Shown: piece by piece, positions 26,287-35,197 of the stretch
Layout: the number at the start of each line of letters is the position of its first letter
Position numbering within the stretch: the first letter of the stretch is position 1
NCBI RefSeq assembly: GCF_026130175.1
Contig: NZ_JAIGNI010000001.1
Span: 124,001 to 188,000, forward strand
From: Lyngbya sp. CCAP 1446/10
GTDB lineage: Bacteria > Cyanobacteriota > Cyanobacteriia > Cyanobacteriales > Microcoleaceae
Direction of reading: 5' to 3'
DNA: 64,000 nt
Made by a program: the position numbers and the translations under genes
The notes under the pieces: model-generated
Told to the model about the DNA's origin: nothing
What the model saw: only the letters and a program-made list of their open reading frames with translations
Databases searched by the model: none

Positions 26287-26952
26287 CTATCCAGAACCGC
26301 CCGATAAAGTTTGACCGTTTTCTTGCGATCGATTAAAAGCTTGCCGGTGCGGAAACAGCGTTCCCAGCAACTGATTGATGTGAGCTTGACCGTAGAGAAT
26401 AGTTGGTGTATTTGCTGGTTGGGGCTGCTCTGAGGCCGCGTCTGACGGCTGTTCTGGGGCTGTCTCCGGCGGTGTTTGAGGCGGTGTTGGGGCGGGTTTT
26501 GGCTCAATCGGGCGATCGACTGGCGGTTCAACTGGTGGCGTACTGGCTTCGGGAGTTTCCGGTGCTGCTGTCGCTGCTGCGGTTGCTTCTGCTGCAACTT
26601 GGCGGCTGGTATCTCCGATCAGAGAACCTGCTGCTAAAATTTGCATTTGGTCGATACAAGGATTAATCAGCGTCGTCCCCGCGCCAATACAGGCATTTGC
26701 GCCGATCGTCCCCGCACCTACAACCAACACTCCTGCACCCAGAATCACGCCCGCTGCGATTTCGAGAGTACCTTCGCGGGCGTGAAGGATTACTCCCATG
26801 CCGATACAGGTACCGGCGGCGATCGAGATCCGGCTACCCGGATCTGCTTGCAGGATTACTCCTGGGGCGATCGCCGCACCCTCATTCACAACTACATCGC
26901 CACTCATCAAAATCTGAGAGTTGCTACTTAATTGCAGTGGCGATAAATACAT
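26287..26952 (-). CDS. ccmN: Carboxysome assembly protein CcmN
   Basis: CcmN bridges the CcmM-Rubisco core to the shell. The 221-residue product has a left-handed beta-helix of hexapeptide repeats (residues about 15-110, e.g. GAAIAPGVILQAD, AAGVILGAGVLVVGAG), then a Pro/Ala/Glu-rich flexible linker (120-182), then the amphipathic encapsulation peptide around residues 186-205 (LYGQAHINQLLGTLFPHRQA), which binds CcmK2. Sixteen further polar residues follow that peptide. It sits between ccmM and ccmO on the same strand. Confidence 0.93.
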   Translation of the reverse strand: MYLSPLQLSSNSQILMSGDVVVNEGAAIAPGVILQADPGSRISIAAGTCIGMGVILHAREGTLEIAAGVILGAGVLVVGAGTIGANACIGAGTTLINPCIDQMQILAAGSLIGDTSRQVAAEATAAATAAPETPEASTPPVEPPVDRPIEPKPAPTPPQTPPETAPEQPSDAASEQPQPANTPTILYGQAHINQLLGTLFPHRQAFNRSQENGQTLSGGSG

Positions 26953-27340
26953 TCAACTTTACCATGAAAGGAGCTATTTTTTTAGATAAAAGGACTTTAA
27001 TTTATGGGTTTTATTGACCAAAGAAAATTTAACCTTATCCATCAAACAAGCGAGAATTTACTCATACTGAAAAGCTCGATCGAGACTGAATCTAAACCTA
27101 ATTACGCAGGATTAACACTGCGTACCTTACCCATATAAGTAACGCATCAAACCTTTTTTGCCTAAGTTTTGTTCGGGCTTTAAGATTTTCTATAAAGTTT
27201 GAGAAAATCCTAAAGTTTGCCCAAAAATTCTCAATCGAGTTGTCTAACTCTCTCAAACCAAACTTGAATCCCAGGGCTGGTTCTCCCATTAGCCCAACGC
27301 GAGCACTTAACGGGAGAAACAAGCTAATTACCAGGCATTC
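26953..27340. other. ccmM-ccmN intergenic region
   Basis: The 388-bp gap is long for genes of one operon. It includes a 74-codon leftward frame (27098-27322) with no recognisable domain and a GC-rich stretch at 27260-27315 resembling a dispersed repeat. A separate promoter or processing site for ccmNO is possible. I see no supported gene. Confidence 0.4.
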
Positions 27341-28990
27341 TTAAGGGCGCTGGATGATTTCTTCGAGTACGCGGCGCTTGGCCTTGGAGTCGATACCGAG
27401 CAAGCGGACGTAATCGCCGCTGTGTTCTGTCATACAGCTTTCGAGAGCCGAAATTACTTCGGATTCGCGGTTGGAGTCGATCGGCGCGCAACTGCTCCAG
27501 GAACCGGTGCGGAAACGGCGCGGGTCGGCGTGTTCTGTGCCAATTTTGTAGCCTTGGGAGAGCAGGTTGCGGATTTGGTCGATCGTCTTGCCGGTCAAGA
27601 TGCCGCTGCTGGCGACCGCACCTGTGTAAGCTTCTTTAAATTTCCCTGGTTTGAATCCCGATGTTGCAGCCGACTTAGCCGATTGAGCAACCGGGCCATC
27701 GGGACGCTGAATAATTTCTTCAACTATGCGGCGCTTAGCTTTCGGATCAATTCCGATCAAGCGCACATACTCGCCCGTATATTCCTTCATCACAGCTTCC
27801 AAAGCAGCGATCGCCTGAGATTCGTTTTTGACTTGCAGCGAAGCCCCACTTTGCCAAGAACCAGTACGGAAGCGACGCGCGTCGGCGTGTTCCGTCCCCA
27901 CTTTATAGCCTTGAGCTAGCAAGCCGCGAACTTGAGCCACTGTTGCGTCGCTCAATTTGCCACTTGACGCAGAAGCTTGTGCAACTTTACCGCTACCGTT
28001 AGATTGGTAAGTTTTCGCACCGCTAGAACCGTTAGAACCATTAGAGCCATTGTCTCCGGGTCTTTGGACGATTTCTTCTAGTACGCGGCGCTTGGCTTTG
28101 GTGTCAATCCCGATCAAGCGGACGTATTCTCCTTGGTGGTCAGCCATGCAAGCTGACAAAGCCGCGACTACTTCAGATTCGCGGGTTGAGGAAATTGGGC
28201 CGCAAGTGCGCCAAGAACCGGTGCGGAAGCGGCGCGCGTCGGCGTGTTCGGCTCCCACGCTGTATCCTTGCGCTAGTAAATTGCGGATGCTATCGGCTAG
28301 AGAAGAACTCAATTGGGTGCCGGTTTGGGTAGAATAATTCATTTGAGTGATATTTGAGTTTTTAGCTTGCTCGTTGCGAATTGGTGCTAGACAAGCGATG
28401 TTGTCAGCGCAGCGATAACCCGTTCTCAAAGCGTCATTGATGCCAATGACGTGGGTCGCAAATTTAACATCTGAATCAAGAACATCTGGCAGGCGATCGG
28501 CTTGCTGCTGATTAGTGATGATGGCTCCCGAAGGTATATATTTACCTGGGGGAATCTCCACATCTTGAATTAATACGTGCATCATGACAATGCAGCCGTT
28601 GCCGACTCTGGCATTGAACACCGTAGAGCGAAAGCCGATAAAGCAATCCTCGCCCACGTAGGCTGGGCCATGAATTAAACTCATGTGGGTGAGGGAAGTA
28701 TTTTTCCCCACCCATACGGAATAGGATTTGTCATCGTCTCCTGTGACTCGGCCTTGTTCTAGGCCGTGAATCACTACTCCGTCTTGAATGTTGCTTCCTT
28801 CTCCGATATAAAACGGAGTGCCTTCATCGGCGCGGATAGATGTCCCGGGGGCAATCATCACATTTGAACCGATATGTACATCCCCAATAATGTTAGAAAA
28901 GGAATGTACGTAGGCGGTGTCGTGAATTTTCGGCTCAGCCAAGTTTTTCGACCAAGGCGTCGGGGGAGCCGCAACGCTGCGGACTGCCAT
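27341..28990 (-). CDS. ccmM: Carboxysome scaffold/carbonic anhydrase CcmM
   Basis: CcmM organises Rubisco inside the beta-carboxysome. Residues 1-205 form a gamma-carbonic anhydrase domain with candidate Zn ligands H75, H102 and H107, and the Cys194/Cys200 pair that forms the activating disulfide in oxidised carboxysomes. Three Rubisco-small-subunit-like (SSUL) modules follow, about 228-310, 346-430 and 465-549, joined by Ser/Gly/Asn linkers. SSUL1 (C263/C281) and SSUL3 (C501/C519) carry a Cys pair, SSUL2 carries none. An in-frame ATG at codon 217 (28342) could start the short, SSUL-only isoform known in this family. The full length suits M58-type CcmM. Confidence 0.96.
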   Translation of the reverse strand: MAVRSVAAPPTPWSKNLAEPKIHDTAYVHSFSNIIGDVHIGSNVMIAPGTSIRADEGTPFYIGEGSNIQDGVVIHGLEQGRVTGDDDKSYSVWVGKNTSLTHMSLIHGPAYVGEDCFIGFRSTVFNARVGNGCIVMMHVLIQDVEIPPGKYIPSGAIITNQQQADRLPDVLDSDVKFATHVIGINDALRTGYRCADNIACLAPIRNEQAKNSNITQMNYSTQTGTQLSSSLADSIRNLLAQGYSVGAEHADARRFRTGSWRTCGPISSTRESEVVAALSACMADHQGEYVRLIGIDTKAKRRVLEEIVQRPGDNGSNGSNGSSGAKTYQSNGSGKVAQASASSGKLSDATVAQVRGLLAQGYKVGTEHADARRFRTGSWQSGASLQVKNESQAIAALEAVMKEYTGEYVRLIGIDPKAKRRIVEEIIQRPDGPVAQSAKSAATSGFKPGKFKEAYTGAVASSGILTGKTIDQIRNLLSQGYKIGTEHADPRRFRTGSWSSCAPIDSNRESEVISALESCMTEHSGDYVRLLGIDSKAKRRVLEEIIQRP

Positions 28991-29029
28991 AAATTAAGTT
29001 CTCCTAAACTGAAAAAAAATTGTCAGTTG

Positions 29030-29140
29030 TTCTTTGTTAGTTGTTAGTTGTTAGTTGTTAGTTGTTCACTGTCAACTGTTCACTGTTAGCTATTAGCTGT
29101 TCACTGTTCACTGCCAACTGTCAACGGTCAACGGTCAACT
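29030..29140. repeat. Heptamer repeats between ccmL and ccmM
   Basis: TTAGTTG units (29035-29065) degrade into GTTCACTGTCAACTG-like copies up to about 29145. The array fills the gap between two operon genes. Confidence 0.75.
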
Positions 29141-29145
29141 GTCAA

Positions 29146-29451
29146 CTAGCGGTATGGGTCGTCTTTTTTACTGTAAATGAGGCGATTTTCTACATTGACA
29201 GTATCTATAATGCCTACTACTAGAGCATCGATCGGACGATTTTCGCTGCCTGGGGCTATCCTGGCTGCGCTGCCGCGGGTCACTAAAACCCATTCATCGA
29301 TACCAGCGCCCACACAGTCAGCGGCTACCTCATATCCGGGAACTGGCGAACCTTCTTGATCGATGAATTGCAGCAGTAGAAATTTCGATCCTCTCAGCGT
29401 CGGCTCTTTTTGGGTACTGACAACTGTGCCGAGAACTTTGGCCATTTGCAT
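29146..29451 (-). CDS. ccmL: Carboxysome vertex pentamer CcmL
   Basis: CcmL is the EutN/CcmL-family pentamer that caps the icosahedral vertices of the carboxysome. The 101-residue protein begins with the conserved MAKVLGTVVSTQKEPTL segment (from the internal Met at residue 3) and shows VAADCVGAGIDEWVLVTRGSAAR and the PIDALVVGIID strand of the OB-like fold. The start may be the ATG at 29451 or two codons later. It lies between ccmK1 and ccmM on the same strand. Confidence 0.94.
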   Translation of the reverse strand: MQMAKVLGTVVSTQKEPTLRGSKFLLLQFIDQEGSPVPGYEVAADCVGAGIDEWVLVTRGSAARIAPGSENRPIDALVVGIIDTVNVENRLIYSKKDDPYR

Positions 29452-29735
29452 TTTAGGTAATAGGTAATTGGTAATTGGTAATTGTCATTCTTTTGCCGTC
29501 ACTTGTCTTTTTTCAATTAGCTTTATTCAGTCTCATGTCTTCATTTTAGAGTTTTTCGTCTAGTAACTAATGACTAATGACTAATGACTAATGACTCGTG
29601 ACTTATGACTAATAACCAATATCTCATGCCCACCTCAATTAAAAATTAAAAATGCTAAATCAAAAATATCGCGATTTTTAATTTGTGATTTTTAATTTTT
29701 AATTACCAAACGCCCCTAACAGCCTCGTGCCTATC
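29452..29735. repeat. ccmK1-ccmL spacer with heptamer repeats
   Basis: AATTGGT units (29459-29485) and ACTAATG units (29567-29612) occur, together with AT-rich inverted AATTAAAAATTAAAAAT / ATTTTTAATTTTTAATT tracts at 29637-29703 that could fold into a hairpin. No gene. Confidence 0.65.
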
Positions 29736-30077
29736 TTAAGATCTGTTGAGGGGGCGAATGCCGCTCACGCCTTCGCGGAACTGTTCTACAGCTTCGGTGT
29801 AGCGAATGGGTAGCACGTACTCCAAGTTTTCGTGAGGGCGGGCGATAATGTGGGTGGACATCACTTGTCCGCCGTTAACGCGCTTCACTGACTCTACTCC
29901 AGCGGCGACGGAAGCTTGCACTTCCGAGACATCTCCTCTGACAATGACTGTAACGCGAGCGCTACCGATTTTTTCGTAGCCGACCAAGGTGACGCGGGCT
30001 GCTTTGACCATCGCGTCAGCAGCTTCTACCACTGCGGGGAAGCCTAAAGTTTCGATCATGCCAACTGCAATTGCCAT
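29736..30077 (-). CDS. ccmK1: Carboxysome shell hexamer CcmK1
   Basis: CcmK proteins form the hexameric facets of the carboxysome shell, and their central pores are thought to pass bicarbonate and RuBP. This single BMC-domain protein (113 residues from the ATG at 30077) begins [20 protein letters not shown] and carries the pore segment [11 protein letters not shown]. It is about ten residues longer at the C-terminus ([14 protein letters not shown]) than its neighbour, the same difference as between CcmK1 and CcmK2 in Synechocystis. The frame is open upstream to 30164, but those residues are spacer. Second gene of the ccm operon. Confidence 0.93.
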   Translation of the reverse strand: MAIAVGMIETLGFPAVVEAADAMVKAARVTLVGYEKIGSARVTVIVRGDVSEVQASVAAGVESVKRVNGGQVMSTHIIARPHENLEYVLPIRYTEAVEQFREGVSGIRPLNRS

Positions 30078-30188
30078 TGGTTTTACTCCTGATTGAATAT
30101 TTGGGTAACTAAACTGTAAATTTTTGACGATCATCGCACTGCTTTTCGTCCAACTTTTGGTCAAACGAAATTTCAGCGCGCTAAGAAA

Positions 30189-30500
30189 TTAGTAGCCTCG
30201 GAACTGCTCTACTGCTTCTGTATAACGAATGGGTAGAACGTATTCTAGGTTTTCGTGGGGGCGAGCGATGATGTGGGTAGAGACGACTTCTCCGCCGTTC
30301 ACCCGCTTGACGGATTCCACTCCTGCTGCCACTGAGGCTTGGACTTCCGACACGTTGCCGCGCACAATTACGGTGACGCGGGCGCTGCCGATTTTTTCAT
30401 AGCCCACGAGGGTAACGCGAGCAGCTTTGACCATAGCGTCGGCAGCTTCCACAACAGCGGGAAAACCTTTTGTCTCAATCATTCCCACGGCAATTGACAT
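30189..30500 (-). CDS. ccmK2: Carboxysome shell hexamer CcmK2
   Basis: First gene of the leftward ccm operon. The 103-residue BMC protein starts at the ATG at 30500 ([20 protein letters not shown]) and is nearly identical to the downstream CcmK1 except for its C-terminus (EQFRGY). Length equals Synechocystis CcmK2, the main shell protein and the partner of the CcmN encapsulation peptide. The open frame extends to 30584 without family similarity. A 111-bp spacer separates it from ccmK1. Confidence 0.94.
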   Translation of the reverse strand: MSIAVGMIETKGFPAVVEAADAMVKAARVTLVGYEKIGSARVTVIVRGNVSEVQASVAAGVESVKRVNGGEVVSTHIIARPHENLEYVLPIRYTEAVEQFRGY

Positions 30501-31125
30501 TTTTGAATCTCCAAGTTGAGGATTAGTGGCATTACCGTTACAAATCTTTGAGAAATCTAAAAATTTGGACGGGGAGGCCCACATTATTTAGGAATGCAGT
30601 GTAAAGCTTCCTATCCTTATAGAATAGGGGAATCTGTCCACCTTGACAATATAAACTAACATCATAATGTTTAATAACAAAAATTAAAATTTTTTATGTT
30701 ACTTAAAATAATTTAATATTTATTTAATAATCTTAATATATGCCGGAGTAGATGCGGGCGGCCAGCTTGCAGTCAAGTGAGTACAAATACCTGTAAGGTA
30801 GAGTTCGGTAAGTGAAGGCGAGACCGATCAGTGTCGATGAAATTGGGGATTTCCCATGAGGGATCACCAATAAATAGGCAAAAAAGACAGTCTGGGCCAA
30901 TCGGCGGGCATTTTTTCTGTGAGTGCTGATTCTGAGAAGCTTGTAATTTTGTAGGGAGAAAATTCTCAGTTTTGATGCTTTCATGTATAGTGAATTTTAG
31001 GTGCAAATTATTTTGCCAGAACTATTAAGATCTGGTTTAGTCAAATTTTTACGGTGTGGCGCGATCGCCCGGAACTGCCTTTGGATCGAGGCAGCGAGTA
31101 ATTTAAAATTTCAAGGATCAATTAA
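30501..31125. promoter_or_regulatory. Shared control region of ccmK2 and ndhF4
   Basis: The 625-bp divergent region must drive both the carboxysome operon and the CO2-uptake operon. Bases 30650-30740 are strongly AT-rich with several TTA-N-TAA spacings, and TTCCTATCC/GAATAGGGGAA near 30608-30634 forms an imperfect palindrome. LysR-type regulators (CcmR/NdhR, CmpR) control such genes in other cyanobacteria, but no operator can be fixed by eye. Leftward frames of 77-83 codons at 30733-31006 look like chance. Confidence 0.55.
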
Positions 31126-33000
31126 ATGACCGAATTTCTCCTCCAAGCCTGTTGGTGGGTGCCTTTATATGGCTTAATTGGCGCAATTTTAACATTGCCG
31201 TGGTCTACAGGAACCGTTCGCACCACAGGGCCGAGACCCGCAGCTTACTTCAATTTGCTGATGACTGTGTTGGCTTTCATCCACGGATCGGTTATTTTTC
31301 GAGCAACTTGGGATCGACCCCCCCAACAGTTGCTCGTACACTGGGTGCAAGCAGCAGACTTAAATTTGTCTTTTGCCATCGAAATCTCCACCATCAGCGT
31401 CGGAGCAATGGAGTTAGTTACAGTTCTGAGTTTGCTAGCACAAATTTACGCGATCGGCTACATGGAAAAAGACTGGGCGCTAGCTCGATTTTTTGGGCTG
31501 CTCGGTTTTTTTGAAGGAGCAATTAGTGGCATTGCCATTAGCGACTCGCTGCTGCTAACTTACGCTTTGTTGGAAGTGCTGACGCTTTCAACTTATTTGC
31601 TAGTCGGGTTTTGGTACGCTCAACCGCTGGTAGTAACGGCGGCTAGAGATGCGTTTTTAACAAAGCGTGTAGGAGACGTACCGCTGCTGATGGGAGTAGT
31701 GACGCTTTCTACTTTAGCGGGAAGTTTGAATTTTTCCGATTTAGAAAAATGGGCGGAAACTGCCACTTTGTCTCCTTTGGTAGCGACTCTTTTAGGTTTG
31801 GCTTTAATCGCTGCACCTACAGCCAAGTGCGCTCAATTTCCGTTCCATTTGTGGCTGGACGAGGCGATGGAAGGGCCAAACCCGGCTTCGATTATGCGGA
31901 ATACGGTTGTTGTAGGTGCTGGCGCTTATATTTTGATTAAACTTCAGCCTGTTTTAGCGCTGTCGCCGGTGACTGGTGTGGTGTTGGTCGTTTTGGGTGC
32001 GGTGACGGCTGTTGGCGCTTCCTTGGTGGCGATCGCCCAAATCGACATCAAAAGAGCCTTATCGCATTCTACCAGCGCTTCTATGGGTTTAGTGTTTATC
32101 GCGGTGGGACTCAATGAAGTAGACATTGCTTTGCTGTTGCTGTTCGCGCACTCGATCTCCAAAGCACTATTATTCATGAGCGTAGGGTCAATTATTCTCA
32201 CAACCAACACTCAAGATTTAACAGAAATGGGAGGGTTGTGGTCAAAGATGCCTGCCACGACAATGGCTTATTTAGTAGGCGCTGCGGGGATGGTAGCACT
32301 ATTACCGATGGGTAACTTTTGGGCGATGCGGCGCTGGCTCAACGGTTTTTGGACAGTGCCCTTGTGGTTGGTAGTTGTATTGCTTTTGGTTAACTGTTTA
32401 ACAGCGCTAAATTTAACTCGCGTATTCGGTTTAGTGTTTGCGGGAAAACCGCAGCCGAAAACTCGCAGAGCTCCAGAAGTCGGTTGGACTATGGCATTAC
32501 CGATGGTAACTTTGACCGTAATCGGGCTGTTAGTGCCTTGGATTTTGCAACGGTGGCAACTGTTAATTAGTTGGACTGGGCCTTGGGCGAAAACCTGGGA
32601 TTTTGATACTTTAAATTTGCTGTTGAAGACTCTAAATGTTCCGCTTTTAATGCTATCTGGCTTGATTGGCGTTGGGATTGGGGTGGCGATTTATTGGTAC
32701 GGGGTTTTACCTAGACCGGTACGGCTGCCGCTGCCGGCGGTGCAGGATTTGTTGGCTTACGACTTTTATATCGATCGAGTTTACGGCTTGACTGTGGTTT
32801 GGGCCGTGGCTTCTATTGCTAAACTCAGCGCTTGGACTGACAAGTACGTGGTAGATGGGGCGGTAAATTTGTTCGGTTTTGCCACAATTTTCAGCGGCGA
32901 AGGGTTGAAGTACAGTGGCACCGGTCAGTCACAGTTTTATGTGTTGACTATTGTGGCGGGGATTACTGCGTTGTTGGGGCTGATTGTTTGGCAGTTTTGA
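31126..33000 (+). CDS. ndhF4: NDH-1 subunit F of the CO2-uptake complex (NdhF4 type)
   Basis: A 624-residue proton-pumping antiporter-like subunit of the NDH-1 complex, thylakoid-membrane bound. Visible are the proton-channel helices with FLTKRVGDVPLLMG, CAQFPFHLWLDEAMEGPNPASI and IAQIDIKRALSHSTSASMG, all typical of NuoL/NdhF, with Lys and His residues in the expected places. Order ndhF-ndhD-cup identifies an NDH-1MS-type module rather than respiratory NdhF1. The linkage to the ccm operon and the short Cup protein favour the constitutive low-affinity system (F4/D4/CupB) over the inducible F3/D3/CupA. First gene of its operon. Confidence 0.87.
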   Translation: MTEFLLQACWWVPLYGLIGAILTLPWSTGTVRTTGPRPAAYFNLLMTVLAFIHGSVIFRATWDRPPQQLLVHWVQAADLNLSFAIEISTISVGAMELVTVLSLLAQIYAIGYMEKDWALARFFGLLGFFEGAISGIAISDSLLLTYALLEVLTLSTYLLVGFWYAQPLVVTAARDAFLTKRVGDVPLLMGVVTLSTLAGSLNFSDLEKWAETATLSPLVATLLGLALIAAPTAKCAQFPFHLWLDEAMEGPNPASIMRNTVVVGAGAYILIKLQPVLALSPVTGVVLVVLGAVTAVGASLVAIAQIDIKRALSHSTSASMGLVFIAVGLNEVDIALLLLFAHSISKALLFMSVGSIILTTNTQDLTEMGGLWSKMPATTMAYLVGAAGMVALLPMGNFWAMRRWLNGFWTVPLWLVVVLLLVNCLTALNLTRVFGLVFAGKPQPKTRRAPEVGWTMALPMVTLTVIGLLVPWILQRWQLLISWTGPWAKTWDFDTLNLLLKTLNVPLLMLSGLIGVGIGVAIYWYGVLPRPVRLPLPAVQDLLAYDFYIDRVYGLTVVWAVASIAKLSAWTDKYVVDGAVNLFGFATIFSGEGLKYSGTGQSQFYVLTIVAGITALLGLIVWQF

Positions 33001-33421
33001 ACCGCAGATGTCGGCAGATGAACGGGGATAAACGCAGATGAATTGTTTTGAGTTTGTCTGCTTCTTTTCTAGTTTTATTTAATGTCAATCGGTCACAATT
33101 GTGCAACCGGAATTTTCCCACCGGGTAAAATTTCGGGTAGTGAAATTGTGTCGTAGTGCGATCGTCCTCGCTCGCGAGTATTATACACCTCGCTCTTCGG
33201 GGACGATCGCACTCCCAGAAAAAATATTTTTTGCATAAATGAGATGCTCCCATTTAATTGGAAAATCTTATCGATCGCTAATACTTAAGGTTATAGGACG
33301 ATTACCGAGACATTGGCATCTATCTTAACAAGAAAATTGACCGATCGCTTTTTTATGCAGTTGCTTTGCGTTAATGTTAAATATAGTTATCAAAGCTGCG
33401 TAACAAGGGAAGTTTTAATTG
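33001..33421. other. ndhF4-ndhD4 spacer with palindromic repeats
   Basis: The spacer carries a phrase of the CCGCAGATGTCGGCAGATGAACGGGGATAAACGCAGATG type (33002-33040) and a 12-bp inverted repeat, GTGCGATCGTCC (33156-33167) with GGACGATCGCAC (33201-33212). GAGATGCTCCCA at 33241-33252 matches the ends of the element after ndhD4 (35011-35134). A 61-codon frame at 33313 has no support. Confidence 0.6.
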
Positions 33422-34936
33422 ATGCTCAGTGCTTTAATCTGGATACCAATGTTGACCGCTGCTCTAATTGGGTTCTGGCCCAGTGCGGTAAGTTCTAAAG
33501 TAGTTCGGAATGCCTCTCTCGTCATGTCGGGCGTGACTTTTATTCTCTCGGTGATTGTAGCTGCTCAATTTGATATCAGTACGAGTCAGTTGCAGTTTTC
33601 GGAATTTGTTCCTTGGCTCGATGCTTTGGGATTGAATTACAATCTAGGCGTTGATGGTTTGTCTCTGCCTTTGGTGATTTTAAATACTCTACTGACAGGG
33701 GTCGCTATTTACGCTACGGATGACTCTATCCGCAGACCTCGACTTTATTATTCTTTGATGCTGTTAATTAGTGGTGGAGTCACGGGGGCTTTTTTATCTC
33801 AAAATTTGCTGCTATTTTTCCTGTTTTTTGAGGTAGAATTGATTCCGCTTTACTTGTTAATTGCGATTTGGGGCGGCGAGCGCCGGGGTTATGCTGCTAC
33901 TAAGTTTTTAATCTATACTGCATTTTCTGGCATGGTGTTGCTGGCTTCTTTCTTGGGGGTAGTTTGGCTCAGCGGTGCTTCTAGTTTCGATATGGTTGGT
34001 GCAGCGGGTGCATCGCATTTACAAGGTGGATTGCCTTTACCTTTGGTGAGGCAACTTGTGTTGCTGGCTGGGGTGTTGTTGGCTTTTGGAATTAAGATTC
34101 CTTTGGTACCTTTTCATACTTGGCTGCCGGATGCTCACGTAGAAGCTTCGACTCCTGTTTCTGTGCTGTTAGCGGGGGTTCTGTTGAAGTTGGGAACCTA
34201 CGGGATGCTGCGCTTTGGTTTGGGTTTGTTCCCCGATGCGTGGGCGGTGGCTGCACCTTGGTTGGCGAGTTGGGCGGTGGTGAGTGTGCTTTACGGGGCT
34301 AGTTGCGCGATCGCCCAAAAAGATATGAAAAAAATTGTAGCTTATAGTTCGATCGCCCACATGGGCTACATTTTGTTGGCCAGCGCCGCAGCTACTCCAA
34401 TTAGTATGCTGGGAACTGTGTTGCAAATGGTTAGCCACGGTTTAATCTCGGCGCTGCTATTTTTGAGTGTCGGGATTGTTTACAAAAAATCCGGCAGTCG
34501 CAACATCGATGTGCTCAAAGGTTTGTTCAATCCCGATCGCGGTTTGCCGATGATTGGCAGTTTAATGATCCTTGGCGTGATGGCGAGTGCCGGCATTCCG
34601 GGGTTGGCGGGATTTATTGCTGAATTTTTGATATTTCGGGGCAGTTTACCAGTGTTTCCCGTGCAAACTTTGCTCTGCATGATCGGCACTGGTTTAACTT
34701 CAGTCTACTATTTAATTATGGTCAACCGCGCCTTTTTCGGCCGCCTTTCCGATTTGGTGGTGAATTTGCCACAAGTGCGGTGGCGCGATCGTATTCCTTC
34801 GCTGGTTTTAGCAGTAATTATCGCCATCATGGGAGTGCAGCCTGGTGTTTTAGTGGCTTTGAGCGAGAAAACTGCGATCGGCTTAGTATCGGCTGTGCCC
34901 GCGCAAGTTCAACAAGTTGCTCACAACTTGGAGTGA
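33422..34936 (+). CDS. ndhD4: NDH-1 subunit D of the CO2-uptake complex (NdhD4 type)
   Basis: A 504-residue Mrp/NuoM-type membrane subunit. It starts at the ATG at 33422 (a TTG one codon upstream is in frame). The family signatures are present: the helix with LLFFLFFEVELIPLYLLI containing the key Glu, GIKIPLVPFHTWLPDAHVEASTPVSVLLAG, and IAQKDMKKIVAYSSIAHMG. It pairs with the upstream NdhF4 and the downstream Cup protein to form the distal arm of an NDH-1MS CO2-hydrating complex. The 421-bp gap after ndhF4 is wide for one operon and may hold an extra promoter. Confidence 0.88.
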   Translation: MLSALIWIPMLTAALIGFWPSAVSSKVVRNASLVMSGVTFILSVIVAAQFDISTSQLQFSEFVPWLDALGLNYNLGVDGLSLPLVILNTLLTGVAIYATDDSIRRPRLYYSLMLLISGGVTGAFLSQNLLLFFLFFEVELIPLYLLIAIWGGERRGYAATKFLIYTAFSGMVLLASFLGVVWLSGASSFDMVGAAGASHLQGGLPLPLVRQLVLLAGVLLAFGIKIPLVPFHTWLPDAHVEASTPVSVLLAGVLLKLGTYGMLRFGLGLFPDAWAVAAPWLASWAVVSVLYGASCAIAQKDMKKIVAYSSIAHMGYILLASAAATPISMLGTVLQMVSHGLISALLFLSVGIVYKKSGSRNIDVLKGLFNPDRGLPMIGSLMILGVMASAGIPGLAGFIAEFLIFRGSLPVFPVQTLLCMIGTGLTSVYYLIMVNRAFFGRLSDLVVNLPQVRWRDRIPSLVLAVIIAIMGVQPGVLVALSEKTAIGLVSAVPAQVQQVAHNLE

Positions 34937-34952
34937 AATCTTCCATAGGTTC

Positions 34953-35004
34953 GTAGTGAGGACTTCCGTCTTTATAAACTTCTGAGGACTCAAGTCCTCA
35001 CTAC
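34953..35004. repeat. Hairpin repeat after ndhD4
   Basis: GTAGTGAGGACTT (34953-34965) and AAGTCCTCACTAC (34992-35004) are exact inverse copies. The element begins 16 bases after the ndhD4 stop and is a member of the same family as 23435-23483. Confidence 0.8.
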
Positions 35005-35010
35005 AAACAT

Positions 35011-35134
35011 TTGGGAGCATCTCCGGCATTGCAAAAAGCATTTATTTTACAGTGCGAGCGTCCCCGATCGCGTGCATTTACTGCCGCTATCGAGCGGGGA
35101 CAGCACTCTTAATGCAAAACACAGATGCTCCCAA
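35011..35134. repeat. 124-bp element with 12-bp terminal inverted repeats
   Basis: TTGGGAGCATCT (35011-35022) and AGATGCTCCCAA (35123-35134) are exact terminal inverted repeats. Subterminal GCAAAAAGCATT and AATGCAAAA tracts mirror each other. The size and structure are those of a miniature palindromic element; a partial relative ends at 33252. Confidence 0.7.
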
Positions 35135-35197
35135 ACATTCTTTTGAATTCTGATTTGGTTGATAGGAAAACAGTTATTCAATTAAGGTTCAAATCAA

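Noticed and set aside
27098-27322. Leftward 74-codon frame between ccmM and ccmN
   Set aside because: It covers a repeat-like GC-rich stretch, and no family is recognised.
30733-31006. Leftward frames of 77-83 codons between ccmK2 and ndhF4
   Set aside because: They overlap each other and the shared control region, and no similarity is recognised.
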